Assembly (NCBI GenBank): GCA_003009755.1
Contig: PXUB01000030.1
Coordinates: 36,638 to 100,637, forward strand
Source of the DNA: Thermoplasmatales archaeon SW_10_69_26
GTDB lineage: Archaea; Thermoplasmatota; SW-10-69-26
Reading direction: 5' to 3'
Length of the DNA: 64,000 nucleotides
How positions within the stretch are numbered: position 1 is the stretch's first letter; every line of letters starts with the position of its first letter. The position numbers and the translations under genes were made by a program. The notes under the pieces were generated by a model, which did not search any database, was not told where the DNA came from, and saw nothing but the letters and a program-made list of their open reading frames with translations. Of the stretch, positions 57,891 through 64,000 are shown one piece after another.

Positions 57891-57915
57891 TGCTGGCCTT
57901 CCATCGTCCGCCGCC

Positions 57916-58974
57916 GTGGCCAACGAGGGTGCCTCCGAGACCGGACCGACGACGCCGCTGGCCGCCCTCCACGAGGACCGGGGGGCCAAGTTCACGTCCT
58001 TCGCGGGATGGCAGATGCCCTTGCAGTTCACGTCCATCCTCGACGAGCACGAGGCCGTGCGGGAGCGCGTCGGCGTGTTCGACGTCTCCCACATGGGGAA
58101 CCTCGAGGTCCCCGACACGCAAGCCGAGGAGCTGGCCTCGGCCCTCGGGGCCGACGTCACCGAGCTCGCCGCCGAGCGGGCCCGCTACACGCTCGTCCTC
58201 GAGGACGAGGGCACGATCCTCGACGACGTGATCGTCTTCCACCGCGGCGACCGCTTCCACGTGGTCCCCAACGCGGGACGCAACGAGGTCGTCGGGAACC
58301 GGCTCGAAGACCAAGGCTGCGGCGTCGCGGACCTCACCCGCGACCGATGCATCCTGGCGCTCCAGGGCCCGGAGGTGCACGAGACCCTCGAGGAGGCCAC
58401 CGGGCTCGAGCATCCCGGCCGGTTCCGCCTGACCGAGCTGCCCGAGCAGGAAGGCTTCGTCTCCGGCACCGGCTACACCGGCGAGGAGGGCGTCGAGTTC
58501 GTCGTCGACCCCGAGCACGCCAAAGCCCTGTGGTCCGACCTGGTGGACGCCGGCGCCGACCCCGCCGGGCTCGGCGCCCGCGACACCCTGCGCCTGGAGA
58601 AGGGCTTCCCGCTGGCGGGCAACGAGTTCGACCCGCCAGTCACGCCGGTCGAAGCCCAGATGCTGTGGGCGATCGATCTCGAGCACGACTTCGTCGGTCG
58701 TAGCGAGGTCGTCACCCGACGCGAGGCCGGCCCCGAGCGCCTGCTCACCGGCGTCAAGCTGCAGGAGAAGGGCATCCCTCGGCGGGACTGCCCGGTCCTG
58801 CAGGACGGCGACCGCGTCGGCCGCATCAGCTCCGGCACGATGAGCCCCTCCCTGGGCGTCGGCATCGGGCTGGCGTACCTCGAGCCCGAGGTCGCCGAGG
58901 AGGGCACCGAGATCGCCGTCGAGGTCCGCGAGCGCGAGCTCTCCGCCCTGATCGAGGAGGCACCGTTCCTGTGA
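57916..58974 (+). CDS. gcvT: Glycine cleavage system T protein (aminomethyltransferase)
   Basis: 352 residues from GTG 57916 (MANEGASETGPTTPLAALHE). Conserved GcvT segments are KFTSFAGWQMPLQFTSILDE, VFDVSHMGN, LEDEGTILDDVIVFHRGD (the region holding the catalytic Asp), LALQGPEV, GTGYTGEEGVEF, DTLRLEKGFPLAGNEF and ISSGTMSPSLGVGIGLAYL. It transfers the methylene carbon from the lipoyl arm of GcvH to tetrahydrofolate, releasing ammonia. First gene of gcvT-gcvH-gcvPA-gcvPB. Confidence 0.97.
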   Translation: MANEGASETGPTTPLAALHEDRGAKFTSFAGWQMPLQFTSILDEHEAVRERVGVFDVSHMGNLEVPDTQAEELASALGADVTELAAERARYTLVLEDEGTILDDVIVFHRGDRFHVVPNAGRNEVVGNRLEDQGCGVADLTRDRCILALQGPEVHETLEEATGLEHPGRFRLTELPEQEGFVSGTGYTGEEGVEFVVDPEHAKALWSDLVDAGADPAGLGARDTLRLEKGFPLAGNEFDPPVTPVEAQMLWAIDLEHDFVGRSEVVTRREAGPERLLTGVKLQEKGIPRRDCPVLQDGDRVGRISSGTMSPSLGVGIGLAYLEPEVAEEGTEIAVEVRERELSALIEEAPFL

Positions 58975-59029
58975 GCCGAGACAACGGCAGCCAAACCCTG
59001 GCACCGACCGATCTGTTGGAGGCCTGAAC

Positions 59030-59425
59030 GTGGGATTCGACACACCCGAGGACGTCCGTTACACCGAGGAGCACGAGTGGATCAAGGACGAGGGCGACGG
59101 CGAAGCCCGCATCGGCATCACCGACTTCGCCCAGGACCAGCTCACCGACGTCGTCTACGTCGATCTGCCCTTCACCGAGGAGGAGTTCGACCAAGGCGAC
59201 GCCATGATGGTCGTCGAATCGGTGAAAAGCGTCTCCGACGTCTACGCGCCCGTCGACTGCACCGTGACGGACATCAACGAGGAGCTGGAGACCGCGCCCG
59301 AGCTCGTCAACGAGGACCCCTACGGCGACGGCTGGATGGCCCTCGTCGAGCTCGACGATCCCTCCCAACTCGACGAGCTCATGGACGCCGAGGACTACCG
59401 CGAGTTCACCGAGAACGAGGCCTAA
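59030..59425 (+). CDS. gcvH: Glycine cleavage system H protein (lipoyl carrier)
   Basis: 131 residues from GTG 59030. Typical N-terminus VRYTEEHEWIKDEGDGEARI, GITDFAQDQLTDVVYVDLP, lipoyl-lysine motif VVESVKSVSD (Lys66), and ELVNEDPYGDGWMALVEL. It carries the aminomethyl group between the P and T proteins. The 55-nt gap after gcvT and the 3-nt gap before gcvPA indicate one operon. Confidence 0.97.
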   Translation: MGFDTPEDVRYTEEHEWIKDEGDGEARIGITDFAQDQLTDVVYVDLPFTEEEFDQGDAMMVVESVKSVSDVYAPVDCTVTDINEELETAPELVNEDPYGDGWMALVELDDPSQLDELMDAEDYREFTENEA

Positions 59426-59428
59426 CCC

Positions 59429-60759
<1,331 letters not shown>

Positions 60760-60763
<4 letters not shown>

Positions 60764-62250
60764 TGCCCGACGAAGACCGAGGCTTCCGGCAGGCCTACTG
60801 GGACGAGCCCACGCTGTTCGACCTCGACGAGGGCCCCCAGCCCAGCGACCAGTTCCCCGAGGGCGCCGACCACGGCCTGCCCGAGGACCTGACCCGCGAG
60901 GACGCCGGCGTGCCGACCGTGATGCGCTCGCGCGTCACGCGGCACTTCACGCGGCTGGCGCAGATGACCTACGGCGTCGACACCGGCACGTACCCGCTGG
61001 GGTCGTGCACGATGAAGTACAACGCCAAGGCCGCCGAGCTGCTCGCCCAGGACGAGGGCCTCCTGCACGCCCACCCGCTGCAGCGCGAGGAGGACGTCCA
61101 GGGCATCCTCGAGCTGCTGTACGACCTCGGCGACCGCCTGCGCGAGATCGCCGGCCTCGACGCCGTCACCTTGCAACCGGCGGCCGGCGCCCAAGGCGAG
61201 TTCGTCGCCATGCGCATGGTGCGCGCCTACTTCGAGGATCGCGGCGAGCTCGGCGAGGACAGCCGCTGCGAGGTCGTCATCCCCGACAGCGCCCACGGCA
61301 CCAACCCGGCCAGCGCCGCCATGGCCGGCTTCGACGTGCTCGAGATCCCCTCCGGCGACGACGGCTGCGTGGACCTGAGCGCGCTCGAGGACGCCCTCTC
61401 CGAGCGCACCGCGGCCTTCATGCTCACCAACCCCAACACGCTGGGCCTCTTCGAGCAGAACGTCGAGAAGATCGCCGAGATGGTGCACGACGTCGGCGCC
61501 AAGCTGTACTACGACGGCGCCAACCTCAACGCGATCCTCGGTGTCACCTCGCCCGGCGCCATGGGGTTCGATCTGGCCCACTTCAACGTCCACAAGACGT
61601 TCGCCACGCCCCACGGCGGCGGCGGACCCGGCGCGGGCCCGGTCGCCTGCACCGACGAACTGGAACCCTACCTGCCGGTGCCCCGCATCACCCGCGACCC
61701 CGAGGCCGAGCCCGAGCACCGCCTCGACTGGGAGCGCGAGGACTCGATCGGTGCCGTGCGCGGCTTCCACGGCAACGTCGGCGTGCTCGTGCGCGCGGCG
61801 GCCTACATCCTGATGCACGGCAGCGACGGCCTGGCCGACAACACCCGGCGCGCCGTCGCCAACGCCAACTACGTCCACCAGCGCATCAAGGACGCCTACC
61901 CGGCCCCCGGCGGCGACCTGAAGAAGCACGAGTTCGTCGCCAGCGCCGCCGACCTCGAGGAGACGAAAGGCATCACGGCCAAGGACGTAGCCAAGCGCCT
62001 GCTCGACCACGGCATCCACGCCCCGCAGACCTACTGGCCGATGGTCGTCGACGAGGCCTTGATGATCGAGCCCACCGAGACCGAGAGCCGCGAGGAGCTG
62101 GACGCCTTCGTCGACGCGCTGTTGTCGATCGCCGACGAGGACCCCGAGACGGTCACCTCGGCCCCGCACACGACGGCGCTGTCCCGCGTCGACGACGTCG
62201 GGGCGGCCCGCAACCCGATCCTCACCTGGGACCAGGCCAACGACGAGTAG
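60760..62250 (+). CDS. gcvPB: Glycine dehydrogenase (decarboxylating) subunit 2, PLP-binding
   Basis: 496 residues from ATG 60760 (a second ATG follows immediately). The PLP lysine is in HFNVHKTFATPHGGGGPGAG (Lys279). Other P-protein segments are YPLGSCTMKYNAKAAELLAQ, LQPAAGAQGEFVAMRMVRAY, DSAHGTNPASAAMAGFDV, LTNPNTLGLFEQNVEKIAEM and YYDGANLNAILG. It decarboxylates glycine and passes the aminomethyl group to GcvH. The L protein (dihydrolipoamide dehydrogenase) and lipoylation genes are not in the window. Confidence 0.97.
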
Positions 62251-62305
62251 GTTCGCCACCGTCCCGGGAGAACCCTCATCGGGTAGGGGACGGATCACGG
62301 CCTCG

Positions 62306-62710
62306 ATGGATCCGGACAAGGCCCAGCGCCTGCTTTCGTTCCTCACTGCCCTCGGCTTCGCGATGGCGATCCTCGGCGCCGTCGGCGAGCTGCTGGGTTG
62401 GTGGAACGACGTCGGGCAGGCCCTCATGGTGCTCGGTGCGCTCGTCGGCGTCGTCGTGGGCGCCGCCAGCGTGACGGCCGGCTCGACGAACACCCAGGTC
62501 CGTCGCGTGCGCGAGGGCGTGGACGCGGCCCGCGTCCGCCTGGGGTCGATGGACGGCAGGCTCGACGCGGTCCACGGCAAGCTGGACTCGATGGACGGGA
62601 AGCTGGACAGGCTCGACGAGCTCGACGTGATCGAAGCCGAGCTGAACGCCCAGACCGGCGCACTCGACCGCCAGATCCAGGTCCTCGAGGAGATCCGAGA
62701 CACCGTCTGA
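62306..62710 (+). CDS. Membrane protein with C-terminal coiled coil
   Basis: 134 residues: two N-terminal hydrophobic helices (FLTALGFAMAILGAVGEL; QALMVLGALVGVVVGAA), then a heptad-repeat coiled coil with recurrent SMDGRLDAVHGKLDSMDGKL, ending EEIRDTV. It probably forms an oligomer with a cytosolic stalk. No family recognised. Confidence 0.65.
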   Translation: MDPDKAQRLLSFLTALGFAMAILGAVGELLGWWNDVGQALMVLGALVGVVVGAASVTAGSTNTQVRRVREGVDAARVRLGSMDGRLDAVHGKLDSMDGKLDRLDELDVIEAELNAQTGALDRQIQVLEEIRDTV

Positions 62711-62796
62711 GCAGGCGGGCGAGGCGTCTTCGGTCCCGCGGACCTGGCGCTGGACGAGGGCCAAGGCTTTCGGGCAGGCCCGCCTAGAGCCGCCCG

Positions 62797-63915
62797 ATGT
62801 CGGAGCGGCAGCGGATCGGCCTCATCCTGAACCCGATCGCCGGCATGGGCGGCCCCGTCGCCCTCAAGGGCACCGACGACGCCATCGCGGAGGCCCGAGC
62901 CCGCGGCGCCGAGCCCGTCTCGCCCGGCCGCGCTCGCCGGTTCCTCGACGTCTTGGACGTCCAGGCCGAGATCCTCACCTGCTCGGGCCCGATGGGCGCC
63001 GACGTCTGCACCGAGGCCGGGTTCGAGCCGACGATCGTGCTCGGGGTCCGCGAGCCGACCACGCCCGACGACACCGAGGCCGCCGCCCGCCGCCTGCTGG
63101 ACGAGGGCGTGGACCTGCTCGTGTTCGTCGGCGGCGACGGCACCGCCGTCGACATCGCGCAAGCCATCGACCACGAGGTCCCCGTGCTGGGCGTCCCCGG
63201 TGGCGTCAAGATGAACAGCGCCGTCTTCGGTGAGACGCCCGAGCGCGCCGCCCGCGCCGTCCACGACGCTCTCGCCGGGCGAACCCCGATCCACACCGTC
63301 GACGTCGTCGAGGTCGACGAGGACCGCCTGCGCGAGGGCGAGATCGAGCGCGTCGAGCTCGGCTCCCTGCGCGTCCCCGATCACCGCAACCTGCAAGCCG
63401 GCAAGGCAGCCTCCGGCGGCGGGCTGGCCCCGATCGTCGAGGCCGGCCGCGAGCTCGCCCAGCCCGGCACCCGGCTCGTGCTCGGTCCGGGCTCGACGGT
63501 GAACGCGATCGAGGACGAGCTCCTCGGCGAGGGCCAGGGCACGCTGCTCGGCGTCGACCTCGTCACGGTCGACGAGGACGGGAGGGCCGAGCTGGCGATC
63601 GCCGACGCCACGGCCGAGGACCTGGCCGACGAGGACGAGGCCCTGATCGTCGTCTCACCGATCGGCGGCCAAGGCTTCGTCGTCGGCCGGGGCAACCAGC
63701 AGCTGTCGCCCGGCCTGCTCACCCGGGTCGGCTGGGACAACGTCCGCGTCGTCGCCACGCCCACGAAGCTGAACGAGCTGGAGGCCCTGCGCGCCGACAC
63801 CGGCGACCGTGACCTCGACGAGCGGGCGCCGGCCTACGTCGACGTCCTCACGGGCCCCGGCTTCCGCACGCGCAAGCGGTTGATCGCCGGGACCGAAAGT
63901 GCCCGCCGGCGATGA
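62797..63915 (+). CDS. ATP-NAD kinase-like protein (COG3199 type)
   Basis: 372 residues. Characteristic N-terminus RIGLILNPIAGMGGPVALKG and then TDD, the nucleotide-binding VDLLVFVGGDGTAVDIAQAI, PVLGVPGGVKMNSAVFGETP, and LGPGSTVNAIEDELLGEGQG further on. The NAD/diacylglycerol-kinase superfamily GGDGT motif is intact. This archaeal-enriched group is annotated as NAD kinase-like; phosphorylation of NAD to NADP is plausible but not demonstrated for the group. The stop overlaps a possible next gene (ATGA). Confidence 0.85.
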   Translation: MSERQRIGLILNPIAGMGGPVALKGTDDAIAEARARGAEPVSPGRARRFLDVLDVQAEILTCSGPMGADVCTEAGFEPTIVLGVREPTTPDDTEAAARRLLDEGVDLLVFVGGDGTAVDIAQAIDHEVPVLGVPGGVKMNSAVFGETPERAARAVHDALAGRTPIHTVDVVEVDEDRLREGEIERVELGSLRVPDHRNLQAGKAASGGGLAPIVEAGRELAQPGTRLVLGPGSTVNAIEDELLGEGQGTLLGVDLVTVDEDGRAELAIADATAEDLADEDEALIVVSPIGGQGFVVGRGNQQLSPGLLTRVGWDNVRVVATPTKLNELEALRADTGDRDLDERAPAYVDVLTGPGFRTRKRLIAGTESARRR

Positions 63916-64000
63916 TGGACGACCCGGGCCCATCGTCCCGACGTGGGGGATCGGGCGGTGGCCTCGAGCGGAGCTCTCGAACCCCGGCCCGCTCGGGTCG
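63912..64000 (+). CDS. Possible 5' end of the next gene, cut by the window edge
   Basis: ATG 63912 overlaps the stop of the kinase gene (ATGA) and the frame is open to the end of the window: MMDDPGPSSRRGGSGG and beyond. The composition (Ser, Arg, Gly) is weak evidence for a real protein, and only 29 codons are visible. Confidence 0.25.
   Translation, partial: MMDDPGPSSRRGGSGGGLERSSRTPARSG

Overview
The window is very GC-rich, gene-dense DNA, most likely from an archaeon. The supporting evidence is TATA-like boxes (CTTTAAG, CTTTTATA, CTTATG types) centred about 26-30 nt before GTG or ATG codons, which implies leaderless mRNAs. Archaeal families are present: a COG1395-type helix-turn-helix regulator, a COG3199-type ATP-NAD kinase, split glycine-cleavage P proteins and an archaeal/eukaryal-type GlyRS. 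There are many PKD, fibronectin-III and CARDB surface proteins. The proteome is strongly acidic, which suggests salt adaptation. I cannot place it below domain level with confidence; a Thermoplasmatota-like or other halophilic euryarchaeal lineage is a guess.

Layout. 0-10 kb: an Sm-like protein, an M50 site-2 protease with CBS domains, a frameshifted secreted protein, a BNR-repeat lipoprotein, an ABC exporter pair, a PKD protein and a secreted subtilase. 10-13 kb is an accessory spot: a gene of lower GC, an IS1595-type insertion sequence with inverted repeats and a target duplication, then tRNA-Gly(GCC), whose 3' end is duplicated downstream and also present inverted, around a run of hairpins. 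13-25 kb: a class III aminotransferase, kelch/FN3/PKD surface protein, glycyl-tRNA synthetase, small regulators, an extremely acidic membrane-anchored PKD protein and a dicarboxylate/amino-acid symporter. 25-34 kb: a GNAT acetyltransferase, ergothioneine genes egtB-egtD, a threonine-synthase-like enzyme and a SNF2 (SMARCAL1-like) helicase. 34-43 kb is a surface-protein block with a 1675-residue protein and two small operons, one holding a 33-residue gene joined to both neighbours by ATGA overlaps. 43-48 kb: a COG1395 regulator, a GxxExxY gene flanked by inverted repeats, a large FAD-oxidase/ferredoxin fusion and a trypsin-like lipoprotein. 49-57 kb: paired ArsA-type ATPases, a DUF1405 protein, two glycosyltransferases (one frameshifted), a methyltransferase and secreted proteins. 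57-64 kb: the glycine cleavage operon gcvT-gcvH-gcvPA-gcvPB, a coiled-coil membrane protein and the ATP-NAD kinase.

The most interesting signal is a repeated structured element, about 100 nt, at 25635-25732 and 57774-57873, with a degenerate partial copy near 2405-2452. The two good copies keep the same three helices in the order a-b-c-b'-a'-c', which is pseudoknotted. The sequence of helix b is almost wholly different between copies while pairing is kept, as expected for a conserved RNA. One copy ends about 40 nt before gcvT. I do not recognise it as a known riboswitch or ribozyme. Other notable items are complementary P-loop substitutions in the ArsA pair, a fossil Fe-S module inside the FAD-oxidase/ferredoxin fusion, the inverted-repeat-flanked GxxExxY unit, and a shared C-terminal tail on several surface proteins.
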